A DNA stretch of 64,000 bases from Ignavibacteriales bacterium (lineage in GTDB: Bacteria; Bacteroidota; Ignavibacteria; Ignavibacteriales; Ignavibacteriaceae): assembly GCA_016707585.1 (NCBI GenBank), contig JADJHL010000008.1:434001-498000 (forward strand), written 5' to 3'. The first letter of the stretch is position 1. Each line of letters starts with the position of its first letter. The notes under the pieces are model-generated. The model had not been told where the DNA came from, ran no database searches, and was given only the letters and a program-made list of their open reading frames with translations. Shown here piece by piece: positions 26,055 through 34,405 of this stretch. Made by a program: the position numbers and the translations under genes.

Positions 26055-26735
26055 ATGAAAAACATTTTTTTGCTCATAGTTTTTGTAGCATTGTTCAATC
26101 AATCTTATGCGCAGGATTCTTGCAACCATAAATGCAAAGAGTTAAAACACGGAATTCAATTCCAGGTTACAAATATTTTTAATCTTACAAATTACGGCGG
26201 TTATACCTTAGCATACAGATACCAGATTACCAGAAACTCTGGTTTAAGATTTGGTGTTTACACAATGATTGTGAATGATGATTATGATATTATACAACAG
26301 GTTGATAGCATATTTAGTAATCCACCGGAAAGTGCAGATAATTTTAATTTAAAGTTATCAGTTCAATATCTACACCGAGTACTTAACTATAATGATTTTG
26401 ATTTGCTGGTTGGCGGCGGACCATTTTATTCTATAAATAATATTGAATCAAAGAATGAGAATTTATATATAGGATATACTTATAAATCTACATATAAAAA
26501 TAATATCACCAGTTTTGGAATGGACTTGTTATTAGCTGTTGAATACAGGCTTGCAAGTAATGTGGCTTTATCCGGAGAATATGGTATAGTTATCTCTTCT
26601 GAAAGTGCTGATTTAGAAGAATCATCAACTTATAATTATGAGACTTATGACCAAGTAAGAAGCCAGATTGGAACCAGAGATAGACTGATGATCAGAGGTT
26701 CAAATGTAAGTTTAGGGTTGACGATTTTCTTTTAA
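26055..26735 (+). CDS. Outer-membrane beta-barrel protein, unknown
   Basis: A 226-residue protein with a signal peptide (IFLLIVFVALFNQSYAQ) followed by a barrel-like pattern: repeated amphipathic strands such as YTLAYRYQITRNSGLRFGVYT and VALSGEYGIVIS, and a C-terminal strand ending in Phe (VSLGLTIFF), the classic outer-membrane insertion signal. It probably shares a transcript with the preceding lipoprotein gene and the zinc-ribbon gene after it. Ligand or role unknown. Confidence 0.75.
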   Translation: MKNIFLLIVFVALFNQSYAQDSCNHKCKELKHGIQFQVTNIFNLTNYGGYTLAYRYQITRNSGLRFGVYTMIVNDDYDIIQQVDSIFSNPPESADNFNLKLSVQYLHRVLNYNDFDLLVGGGPFYSINNIESKNENLYIGYTYKSTYKNNITSFGMDLLLAVEYRLASNVALSGEYGIVISSESADLEESSTYNYETYDQVRSQIGTRDRLMIRGSNVSLGLTIFF

Positions 26736-26753
26736 TTATTTAATGGAGGCAAA

Positions 26754-26999
26754 ATGAACATTGTATTCATACTTGTCGCAATAATTATAGGAAGCTTAGT
26801 TTTTTATTTTACAGTAAAACGAAAAACAAAATGTACTAAGTGCAGCAGCAATAATGTAACTGCAACAGGACAGAAAAGATATAATGAAGATAATCTTGCA
26901 ATTCAAGGTTCACCAAGTTCATATCACGAATTAGAATACAAATGCAATAAATGTGGTGAAGTATTCTGGACATCAAAAGAAGCTGCGATTTTTAATTAA
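26754..26999 (+). CDS. Small membrane-anchored zinc-ribbon protein
   Basis: An 81-residue protein: one N-terminal hydrophobic helix (IVFILVAIIIGSLVFYF) then two Cys pairs, CTKC and CNKC, 35-40 residues apart, suited to binding zinc. No family recognised. A GGAGG ribosome site precedes the ATG, and a terminator hairpin follows at 27004. Confidence 0.7.
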   Translation: MNIVFILVAIIIGSLVFYFTVKRKTKCTKCSSNNVTATGQKRYNEDNLAIQGSPSSYHELEYKCNKCGEVFWTSKEAAIFN

Positions 27000-27003
27000 A
27001 AAC

Positions 27004-27036
27004 AGATGACATCTTTTAGAAAGATGTCATCTTTCC
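27004..27036 (+). terminator. Terminator hairpin
   Basis: 12-bp stem AGATGACATCTT (27004-27015) / AAGATGTCATCT (27021-27032), loop TTAGA, short T-tract after. Stem bases nearly match the terminator at 30447. Confidence 0.8.
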
Positions 27037-27125
27037 TTTGCGTAAGTGTACAAAAAATCACTTGCTTTTATGATTTATCCAACTATTTTGTGTATGTGAA
27101 TAAATCAACTTTATATAAATAGCAA

Positions 27126-27638
27126 TTGAAAAGAATCGTTAAAAATATTTTTACAGCAATAGTTGCTTTAACGCTACTAATTGGCACAACTGGAATTCAA
27201 CTTTATAAGCACAACTGTGCGGCACATAATTTTTCTGCAGTATCTTTATTTGAAGCGCCCGTCTGCGAAAAGGATCATCAAGTTGTTGAAGAGACTGATG
27301 ATTGCTGCAAAACAGAAGTCGAGGAAATTAATGAACCGAGCTGTTGTGAATCTGAACCAATTAATCAATCAAATCCGCTTTCATTTACTTCGCAAGAAAT
27401 TAAGTGCTGCATCTCATCTATTGAAACCAATCAAATTGAGGATAATTTATTTCCTCCAGTAGAAAGGAAAATTTTATTAGTTGAATTTATTTCTCCACTA
27501 ATTTCGTTTATAGAAGTAATAAGTTTTCAATCGCAACAAAATTTAGTTTTAGAAAATAACAATTTACTTCCGCCACTTTTTGGTAAAGAACTTTTAAATT
27601 CACTTCATCAACTTAAGATAGATATACCTTTCTGTTAA
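27126..27638 (+). CDS. HYC_CC_PP family Cys-rich protein
   Basis: A 170-residue exported protein. N-terminal hydrophobic segment (NIFTAIVALTLLIGTTG) then HNC (in YKHNCAAHN), DDCC, SCC and KCC Cys pairs, and LLPP near the C-terminus: the pattern of the Bacteroidota HYC_CC_PP family, with HNC instead of HYC. The TTG start lacks a strong ribosome site. The paired Cys suggest metal binding. The gene precedes a TonB receptor and YHS protein, an association I know from metal-related loci; function itself is inferred. Confidence 0.7.
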   Translation: MKRIVKNIFTAIVALTLLIGTTGIQLYKHNCAAHNFSAVSLFEAPVCEKDHQVVEETDDCCKTEVEEINEPSCCESEPINQSNPLSFTSQEIKCCISSIETNQIEDNLFPPVERKILLVEFISPLISFIEVISFQSQQNLVLENNNLLPPLFGKELLNSLHQLKIDIPFC

Positions 27639-27674
27639 TTACCCAAACGATTTTGTTTGGGATTATCAAATGCT

Positions 27675-27791
27675 ACGACTTTTTAGTCGTGGAAAAAATT
27701 AAATAAACTAAAAAGGCTTTAGCCTCATTAAATATTTTAATGTGGTTAAAACCCAGTAAACAAAAATTTTTTACAGTTGACTGAAGTCAAC
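27675..27791. repeat. Cluster of three short hairpins
   Basis: Palindromes ACGACTTTTTAGTCGT (27675-27690), GGCTTTAGCC (27715-27724) and GTTGACTGAAGTCAAC (27776-27791) follow one another between the HYC_CC_PP gene and the TonB receptor. They resemble dispersed palindromic repeats rather than a terminator; no T-tract follows. Confidence 0.6.
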
Positions 27792-27841
27792 TGCAATGAA
27801 ATTAGTTTATTGATTTAACAGAAATACGTTATAGGTATAAA

Positions 27842-30058
27842 ATGAAATTTATTTTTTATTCACTTTTAATTCTGCTTTTGCATTCAAATAATTTTTCGCA
27901 GAGTTTAAAAGGAAAAGTTTATGAACTTGATGATAAAGGTGAGAAAATTCCGCTTATTGGAACAAATGTCTTCTGGGAAGGAACTCAGGTTGGAACAATC
28001 ACAGATGAAGAGGGATTTTTCTATTTGCAGAAAATTGATTCAGATCATCTTCATTTAGTTGTAAGTTATATTGGATACGAGCCAGTCGATATGGAGATTC
28101 CGACAGATCTTGATACGATAGAAATAATTTTATCAATCAACCGAGAGTTAAAAGAAATTGTAGTTACAGGCACATCACTCTCAAAATTTATTGATGAACT
28201 TGACGCAAAACAAACCGAAGTAATCACATCCAAAGAATTATTAAAAGCTGCGTGTTGTAATCTTTCAGAAAGTTTTACAACCAATGCTTCTGTTGATGTA
28301 CAGTTTCAGGATGCGGTTACCGGTGCAAAACAAATTCAATTACTCGGTTTATCAGGTTTATACACTCAAATGCTTTTTGAAAACATTCCAACTTTAAAAG
28401 GATTGGGAAGTACTTTTGGTTTAGGATACATTCCTGGTCCGTGGATGACTTCAATAAGTATTTCTAAAGGTGCTGCTTCAGTTGTTAATGGATATGAATC
28501 TATAACCGGACAGATAAATCTTGAGTATAAAAAACCTGATGATCTTGAAAGATTTTATTTTAATGCTTTTCAAAGTTCGCACTTTAAAACTGATTTGAAT
28601 GCAAATGCTGCAACTCATCTTAATGAAAATTTAAGCACTATGTTACTTGCTCATGCGGATTTTGATCAAAAGGCGTTAGATGATAATCATGATATGTTCA
28701 AAGATCAACCAAGCGTAAAACAGTTTAGTTTGATTAACCGTTGGAAGTATCAATCATTTAAAGGTTATGAATCACAATTTGGTGTACAGATTCTGAATGA
28801 AGAACGAAGAGGCGGACAAATGCCGGATACATATTCAGGTTCTATTGGTCACGATGATCACAGATATGAAATGAATATCGATACAAAAAGATACGAAGTG
28901 TTTGCAAAAAATGGTTATGTATTTGATGATGATGCCTATACAAGTGTTGGATTAATTCTTAATGCACAATGGCACAATCAAAAATCTTTGGTTGGATTAA
29001 GACAATATAATGGTAATCAAAAAACATTTTATGCTAATCTTCTTTTTCAAACTAAAACTGAAGATGATATTCATAATGTAACTGTTGGAGGAAGTTTTGC
29101 GTTAGATAAGTATGATGAATCATTTGATGGAATAAAATATAGTAGAAATGAATCACGTCCTGGAATATTTGCAGAGTACACTTATTCGCCATCAAATGTT
29201 TTAACAATTGTTCCTGGAATTAGATTTGATTTCCATAATCTATTCGGCACTTTTTTTACTCCACGATTACACATAAAATATAATCTTGATGAGAACACTA
29301 CAATTAGAGCATCAGCAGGAAAAGGATTTAGATCCGTAAATCTTTTTGCGGAAAATTTAAATTACCTTGCAAGTTCTCGTGAGTTTGTAATTGTTGATAA
29401 ACCCACTTATGAAGAAGCCTGGAATTATGGATTGAATCTAACAAGATATTTTTCTATTAACGACCGTGATTTAAGATTAACTGTTGAGTATTACAGAACA
29501 GATTTCTTAAAGCAGACAGTTGTTGATGTTTATTCTGATGTTAGAAAAGTAAGCTTTTATAATTTGAATGGAGAATCTTTTTCCAACAACTATCAGATTG
29601 AATTAACATATCAACCAATTGATCGATTTGATGTTTCTGCTGCTTTTAGATATACAGATGTTAAATCAAATTATGGTAAACAGCTTTTGATAAAACCATT
29701 ATCAAGTAATTATAAAGGATTGTTAACTCTTTCATATTCAACATTAGAAAGTGGCTGGTTATTCGATTCATCATTTTTATTAAATGGTGGTGGAAAAATT
29801 CCGAGTACAGAACAAAATCCAATTGAATATAAGAGAGAAGAAAATTTTCCTGCTTACTTAACTGTTAATGCGCAGATAACAAAAAAAATAGAAATGGTGG
29901 ATGTTTATCTTGGAGTTGAGAATCTTACAAACTATAAACAAAATAACCCTGTAATTGCGGCCGATGATCCGTTTAGTGATTACTTTGATGCTTCAATGAT
30001 TTGGGGCCCGATTGATGGAACTAAGTTTTATTTAGGTGTTAGATTAAGTGTTTTATAA
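27842..30058 (+). CDS. TonB-dependent receptor with carboxypeptidase-regulatory-like N-domain
   Basis: A 738-residue outer-membrane receptor. Signal peptide (FIFYSLLILLLHSNNFSQ), then a CarboxypepD-regulatory-like domain (residues 21-105: LIGTNVFWEGTQVGTITDEEGFF), a plug domain with a Cys pair (LLKAACCNLSESF) and QIQLLGLSG, and a C-terminal 22-strand barrel ending in VRLSVL. The AACCNLSESF plug variant is known to me from receptors in heavy-metal/copper loci. Flanked by HYC_CC_PP and YHS proteins, so metal (perhaps copper) uptake is the best guess. Substrate specificity is not proven by sequence. Confidence 0.88.
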   Translation: MKFIFYSLLILLLHSNNFSQSLKGKVYELDDKGEKIPLIGTNVFWEGTQVGTITDEEGFFYLQKIDSDHLHLVVSYIGYEPVDMEIPTDLDTIEIILSINRELKEIVVTGTSLSKFIDELDAKQTEVITSKELLKAACCNLSESFTTNASVDVQFQDAVTGAKQIQLLGLSGLYTQMLFENIPTLKGLGSTFGLGYIPGPWMTSISISKGAASVVNGYESITGQINLEYKKPDDLERFYFNAFQSSHFKTDLNANAATHLNENLSTMLLAHADFDQKALDDNHDMFKDQPSVKQFSLINRWKYQSFKGYESQFGVQILNEERRGGQMPDTYSGSIGHDDHRYEMNIDTKRYEVFAKNGYVFDDDAYTSVGLILNAQWHNQKSLVGLRQYNGNQKTFYANLLFQTKTEDDIHNVTVGGSFALDKYDESFDGIKYSRNESRPGIFAEYTYSPSNVLTIVPGIRFDFHNLFGTFFTPRLHIKYNLDENTTIRASAGKGFRSVNLFAENLNYLASSREFVIVDKPTYEEAWNYGLNLTRYFSINDRDLRLTVEYYRTDFLKQTVVDVYSDVRKVSFYNLNGESFSNNYQIELTYQPIDRFDVSAAFRYTDVKSNYGKQLLIKPLSSNYKGLLTLSYSTLESGWLFDSSFLLNGGGKIPSTEQNPIEYKREENFPAYLTVNAQITKKIEMVDVYLGVENLTNYKQNNPVIAADDPFSDYFDASMIWGPIDGTKFYLGVRLSVL

Positions 30059-30066
30059 TTAATAAT

Positions 30067-30081
30067 TGTCATTACGAGGGC
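30067..30081. repeat. Fragment of a TGTCAT-type palindromic repeat
   Basis: TGTCATTACGAGGG matches the left end of the 13189 element, but no right arm follows. Probably a decayed or half copy between the TonB receptor and YHS genes. Confidence 0.35.
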
Positions 30082-30107
30082 TTACATAAAAAAAAAAGAA
30101 GAAAAAA

Positions 30108-30437
30108 ATGTTAAAACAATTTATGTTCGTTCTTGCAGTTGTGTTTCTTATTAATGTAACTAGTTTTGCACAAGATAGCACAAATAATGGATTAAAAGAC
30201 CCGCATAATAGTGTTGTAAAAGTTGATGATAGCAAAGACAACGTTTCAAAAGAACCTTGGAATAAAGTTTGCCCGGTTAAAGGAAATCCGATTGAAGCAG
30301 GTTCACCTACGGTTGAGTACAATGGAAAAGTTTATGCATTCTGCTGTCCTGGTTGTGATACAAAATTTGCAAAGAATCCTGAAAAATATTCTAAAAACTT
30401 GAGTGATGATGGAAAGAAATTTGTAGGCAAAAAGTAA
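30108..30437 (+). CDS. YHS-domain secreted protein
   Basis: A 109-residue protein with a signal peptide (FVLAVVFLINVTSFAQ) and a C-terminal YHS-like domain: CPVKGNPIEAGSPTVEYNGKVYAFCCPGCDTKF. YHS domains bind heavy metals and accompany copper P-type ATPases or receptors. Located 50 bases after the TonB receptor and before a terminator, it is probably the periplasmic metal-binding partner of the locus. Confidence 0.83.
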   Translation: MLKQFMFVLAVVFLINVTSFAQDSTNNGLKDPHNSVVKVDDSKDNVSKEPWNKVCPVKGNPIEAGSPTVEYNGKVYAFCCPGCDTKFAKNPEKYSKNLSDDGKKFVGKK

Positions 30438-30446
30438 ATTAAATTT

Positions 30447-30479
30447 AAGATGACATCTTTAATAAAGGTGTCATCTTTT
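30447..30479 (+). terminator. Terminator hairpin after the YHS gene
   Basis: 14-bp stem AAGATGACATCTTT (30447-30460) / AAAGGTGTCATCTT (30464-30477) with one G-T pair, a 3-base loop and TTTT. Near-copy of the one at 27004. Confidence 0.85.
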
Positions 30480-30629
30480 GTAATAAAAAATTTAATTAAA
30501 ATATTTCCCGTTTATCTCGATAATAGGAATAAATACAATTTGACAATAATCACGCACTGATTTTGATAATTGAATTTTCAACTTGATTTGTTTATTTATG
30601 ATATAGTTTCAAAACGATAATGATATAAA

Positions 30630-31116
30630 ATGATTAATAAAGAAAAATTAGAGTTAGCTTCAGAATATTTTAATAAAGCATATCAGCTTCATATGAGCGG
30701 CAATATTAGAGATGCAATTGAAGCTTATAAAACTTCAATAGGATTTTATCCTACACCAAAAGCACACACTTTTTTTAGGCTGGGCCTTTAGTCTTAACGG
30801 AAACTTTGATGAAGCAATTGAAGAATGCAAAATTGCAATTGATTTAGATCCAGATTATGGAAATCCATATAATGATATTGGCTCGTATCTTATCAACCAG
30901 GAAAATTATGATGAGGCAGTATATTGGCTAGAAAAAGCAATTGAAGCACCTGACTATGAACCAAGACATTTTCCGTATTACAATCTTGGTAGAATATATG
31001 AGAAAAAGGGTTCTTGGTATTCCGCATTAAAAAGTTACGCAGATGCATTAAAATATAATCCCGATTATGAGCTTGCAAGAAATGCTTTTGTTAGATTAAC
31101 TGCAATGATGAATTAA
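30630..31116 (+). CDS. TPR-repeat protein, frame broken at a T run
   Basis: A 161-residue protein once one T is removed from the T7 run at 30770-30776; as written it stops after 53 codons. The restored frame shows four tetratricopeptide-like units: ASEYFNKAYQLHMSGNIRDAIEAYKTSI, AFSLNGNFDEAIEECKIAIDLDPDYG, SYLINQENYDEAVYWLEKAIEAP and LGRIYEKKGSWYSALKSYADALKYNPDY. No signal peptide. It probably mediates protein-protein contacts; partner unknown. Confidence 0.75.
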
Positions 31117-31227
31117 GTTTTATATAATATAACTGATATTCCAATTGTAAAACTATCCTGCGATTGTTAAATTGCTTTCCAGATAATCGAAATTTTTAAC
31201 AACCTGATAAATCCAATCCGAGAAAAA

Positions 31228-31698
31228 ATGAAAGTTAGCGAACTATTAAAACCAGAATTTGTAATCCCTGAATTAAAAGGGGAAACAAAAGAAGATATAA
31301 TAAATGAATTGATCGATTTGTTTAAAAATGATCCGCGTATAGAGGATATTGAAAAAGTACGATCTTCTGTTCTTGACAGAGAAAAAGTTATGTCAACGGG
31401 AGTTGGAAAAGGTTTTGCAATTCCACACGGAAAAACAAATGCAGTTAAAGAAATTGTAGGTGCTTTTGGTAAGATTAAGGAAGGAATTGATTACGATGCA
31501 CTTGATGGTAATCCGGTTCATCTAGTTTTTCTTCTGGTAGGAAAAGATAATTTAATTAGTACGCACATAAAATTGTTAAGCAGAATTTCTCGTTTGATGA
31601 ACAAAGATGATTTTAGACATCGTCTTACAGAAGCAAATAGTTCTGATGAAATTGTAAAACTTTTTACTGAAGAAGAAGAACACTTTTTAGAACTTTAA
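31228..31698 (+). CDS. PTS EIIA-type regulatory domain (PtsN-like)
   Basis: A 156-residue protein of the mannitol/fructose EIIA family, like PtsN of the nitrogen-regulatory PTS. The phosphorylatable His is in GKGFAIPHGKT (residue 72). Later motifs VHLVFLLVGKDN and HIKLLSRISRLM are typical. No membrane or EIIB part is attached, so it is more likely regulatory than a sugar transporter. It lies alone between two intergenic spacers. Confidence 0.87.
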   Translation: MKVSELLKPEFVIPELKGETKEDIINELIDLFKNDPRIEDIEKVRSSVLDREKVMSTGVGKGFAIPHGKTNAVKEIVGAFGKIKEGIDYDALDGNPVHLVFLLVGKDNLISTHIKLLSRISRLMNKDDFRHRLTEANSSDEIVKLFTEEEEHFLEL

Positions 31699-31709
31699 TC
31701 TTTTACGAT

Positions 31710-31776
31710 TGTCAATCCGAATTTATTTCGGAATCTTCTTAGTTATGAAAGAACCTGAAACAAGTTCGGGTTAACA
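31710..31776. repeat. Two-hairpin repeat, copy C
   Basis: AATCCGAA-N5-TTCGGAAT (approximate) and ACCTGAA-N5-TTCGGGT hairpins between TGTCA and TTAACA ends. Same plan and length (67 bp) as 20823-20889, with stems that differ but still pair. Confidence 0.75.
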
Positions 31777-31809
31777 AACACAAATCAAAACTCATTAAAC
31801 TATTATATA

Positions 31810-33096
31810 ATGATCAAAGCAATAACAGGAACAAAAGATATTTTGCCAGTTGATATTTCAAAATGGCATTACTTAGAAAAACTGCTTAGAGAAACATTTC
31901 AATTTTTTAATTATAAAGAAATTCGCACTCCAATTTTTGAAGAAACAGCATTATTTGCTCGTGGTATTGGTGAAGAAACTGATATTGTTAGTAAAGAGAT
32001 GTACACTTTTAAAGATAGAAGTGAAACAAGTATTACTTTGCGTCCTGAAAATACAGCCGGAGTTGTAAGATCATTTATTGAACAATCACTAGGTGCACAG
32101 CAATCTTTAAACAAATTATATTACATTGGACCGATGTTCAGGCAGGAAAGACCGCAAGCTGGAAGACTAAGACAATTTCATCAGTTTGGTGCAGAAGTTT
32201 TAGGAAGTACATCTCCTTTACTTGATGCCGAGATGATTCAGGTTGCTTATCATATCTTAAAAAATCTCGGATTAAAAAATTTAGTTGTAAAGATAAATTC
32301 ACTTGGAATTCCTGAAGTAAGAGAAAACTATAAAAATATTCTTCGTGATTATTTGAAAGACAAAAAAGATAATCTATCCGAAGAAAGCAGAAAAAGATTT
32401 GAAACAAATATCTTAAGAATTTTTGATAGCAAAATTGAAGTTGATCAAACGATAATGAAAAATGCTCCGTTGCTGATTGACTATCTTGATGAAGAAAGTA
32501 AAAATGATTTTGAAGTTGTAAAAAATTATTTAGCAAAAGTAGGAATTCCATTTGAAGTTGATCCAGCACTTGTGCGCGGATTGGATTACTACACAAAAAC
32601 TACTTTTGAAATTGTTAGTGGAAGTGTTGGGGCGCAAAGTGCCTTATGCGGCGGCGGCAGATATGATTTGTTAGTTGAAGAACTTGGTGGAAAAGCTACT
32701 CCCGGTGTTGGCTTTGCTGCAGGAATGGAAAGAATTTTACTGGCTTGTGAAAACGAAAAATCTTTAAACTTACCTCAAGATTCAATTGATGTTTATTTAA
32801 TTAGAGTTGATTCAAAAGAACCCTTGAAATGTGAATCTTAATCTTGAACTTGAATTATTATCAAATATCATCAAACTTCAGACAAGAAAAATTTTCTTGT
32901 GATTATGATTATCTAAACAGGAGCATTAAGGCACAAATGCGAGAAGCAAATAAATTTAATGCAAAGTATGTTGTGTTTATTGGTGGTGATGAATTTAATC
33001 GTGGCGAACTTAATGTTAAGAATTTATCTAATGGTGAACAGCAATTAATTAAATATTGAAGATTTTGAAAAACTAAAATCGATAATTAAAAGTTAA
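31810..33096 (+). CDS. hisS: Histidyl-tRNA synthetase, frame broken three times near the 3' end
   Basis: Class II synthetase charging tRNA-His. Clear motifs: TGTKDILPVD at the start, motif 2 RPENTAGVVR and FRQERPQAGRLRQFHQFGAE, LVRGLDYYTKTTFEI and motif 3 GGGRYDLLVEELGG. As written it stops after 343 residues, losing most of the anticodon-binding domain. Removing one base near 32827-32829, one A from 32887-32891 and one base near 33053-33056 restores the C-terminal domain (DYDYLNRSIKAQMREANKFNAKYVVFIGGDEF) and a stop at 33094-33096: 427 residues, the usual size. Read errors are far more likely than loss of an essential gene. Confidence 0.93.
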
Positions 33097-33621
33097 TGGC
33101 TTTAAAGAAACCAAAAGATGTTCCGGAAATTCCAAAGTCACGGGGAAAAATCTATTGATAAACTTAAAAAAGCTACTCCTGCAAAAAAGAAAACCGAAAT
33201 TGAGTTTAACTGTAAAATATATTTTCATAAAGATGGATCAAACGGTAAACAGAAATATCGTTTTGAAGTAGAAACAACAAAAGTATTTTCATTTCTTAAT
33301 TATAAAATTACCGCACAGGCACGCAAAGAAAAGAAGGTTATTGATATTAGTTTACTTGGTTTAACAGCGATGAATGATTACGTTGCAAAAGTTCAACCCG
33401 CAAATGTTGAAATTGATTTTGAAGAATTATTTGGTGAGTTTACTATTAATCTAATTAAACAGGATGGTAGCATAAACAGCGCACTTGTAAACTTTAACAT
33501 CTATAAAAAAGAAATTGAATTTATAAAAGAGTTTTTACCAGAGAAAAAAAACAACAGTAAATTCTGTACATTTGAAATCAGTAAAGATCAATTCACATAC
33601 TCAAAGGAATACAACAAGTGA
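33096..33621 (+). CDS. Conserved-looking protein of unknown function, frame broken at a G run
   Basis: ATG 33096 overlaps the hisS stop (TAATG). As written it stops after 18 codons; dropping one G from 33142-33145 joins MALKKPKDVPEIPKSRE to the open frame (SIDKLKKATPAKKK...) and gives 174 residues. A Lys-rich N-terminus is followed by a beta-rich domain (IEFNCKIYFHKDGSNGKQKYRFEVETTK). No membrane segment and no recognised motif. It overlaps rlmB by 4 bases, so it sits in a hisS-orf-rlmB translation-linked operon. Confidence 0.65.
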
Positions 33622-34346
33622 GTTTAATCATTGGAAGAAAACCTGTTTTAGAAGCGCTTAACTCTGATGAAGAAATTTCACAAGTATTTATTTTATTTGG
33701 GCAAGAAGGCGGAATAATTGAAGCGATTCGTGTTGCTGCAAAGAAAAAGGGTATAAAAGTAAATCAAGTTCCGTTTGAAAAATTTAGATTGATAACACAA
33801 AACAAAATTGCGCAAGGCGTTGCAGCATCAAAATCTGAGCAGAAACTTTATGAACTTTACGATATTATAAACGAATCAAAAAAATCTCAATATCCTCTTT
33901 TATTAATTTTAGATTCGATTCAGGATACACACAATGTTGGTGCAATACTACGTAGTGCTGATTGCAGCGGAGTTGATGGCATTCTGATAACAAAACATAA
34001 CTCAGCACCAATAAATGAAACTGTTGTTAAAACATCTGCAGGTGCAAGTGAACATGTAAAGATTGCAATGGTAAATAATCTTGCACAAACAATTGATGAA
34101 CTTAAACAAAAAGGTTTCTGGATTGTTGGATCATATTTAGAAGGTGCAAAAAATTATACAAAAGTTGATTACAAAATTCCAATTGCTTTAATTGTCGGTA
34201 ACGAAGAAAAGGGAATTAGAAAACTTACCGCAGATAAATGCGATCATCTTGTTCGCATTCCAATGAGGGGAAAAATCCAATCACTTAACGTTTCGGTTGC
34301 AACAGGTGTACTGCTTTTTGAAATTTTAAGACAGAGAAGTATTTAG
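33618..34346 (+). CDS. rlmB: 23S rRNA 2'-O-methyltransferase of the TrmH/RlmB type
   Basis: A 242-residue SPOUT methyltransferase that 2'-O-methylates a ribose in 23S rRNA (RlmB acts on G2251). N-terminal substrate-binding domain (IIGRKPVLEAL), then the knot: NVGAILRSADCSGVDGIL, IVGNEEKGI and IPMRGKIQSLNVSVATGVLLFE. Starts with GTG 33618 overlapping the preceding stop. RlmB is preferred to other TrmH-family members because of the MxxGRKPVxEAL-like N-terminus and length. Confidence 0.9.
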   Translation: MSLIIGRKPVLEALNSDEEISQVFILFGQEGGIIEAIRVAAKKKGIKVNQVPFEKFRLITQNKIAQGVAASKSEQKLYELYDIINESKKSQYPLLLILDSIQDTHNVGAILRSADCSGVDGILITKHNSAPINETVVKTSAGASEHVKIAMVNNLAQTIDELKQKGFWIVGSYLEGAKNYTKVDYKIPIALIVGNEEKGIRKLTADKCDHLVRIPMRGKIQSLNVSVATGVLLFEILRQRSI

Positions 34347-34352
34347 TTTTCA

Positions 34353-34383
34353 TTGCCTTTCTGATTTTTATTATTTACGTTTG
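34353..34383 (+). promoter_or_regulatory. Predicted Bacteroidota-type promoter of the T9SS cluster
   Basis: TTG (34353-34355), spacer of 20 and TACGTTTG (34376-34383), matching TTG-N19/20-TAnnTTTG. It lies 22 bases before the first T9SS gene's ATG. Confidence 0.6.
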
Positions 34384-34405
34384 AATAGATTATTTGGGAG
34401 GTTCT

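Noticed and set aside
31710..31776. Hairpins before hisS considered as a T-box or histidine attenuator
   Set aside because: No T-box sequence or His codon leader; the same element occurs at two unrelated loci.
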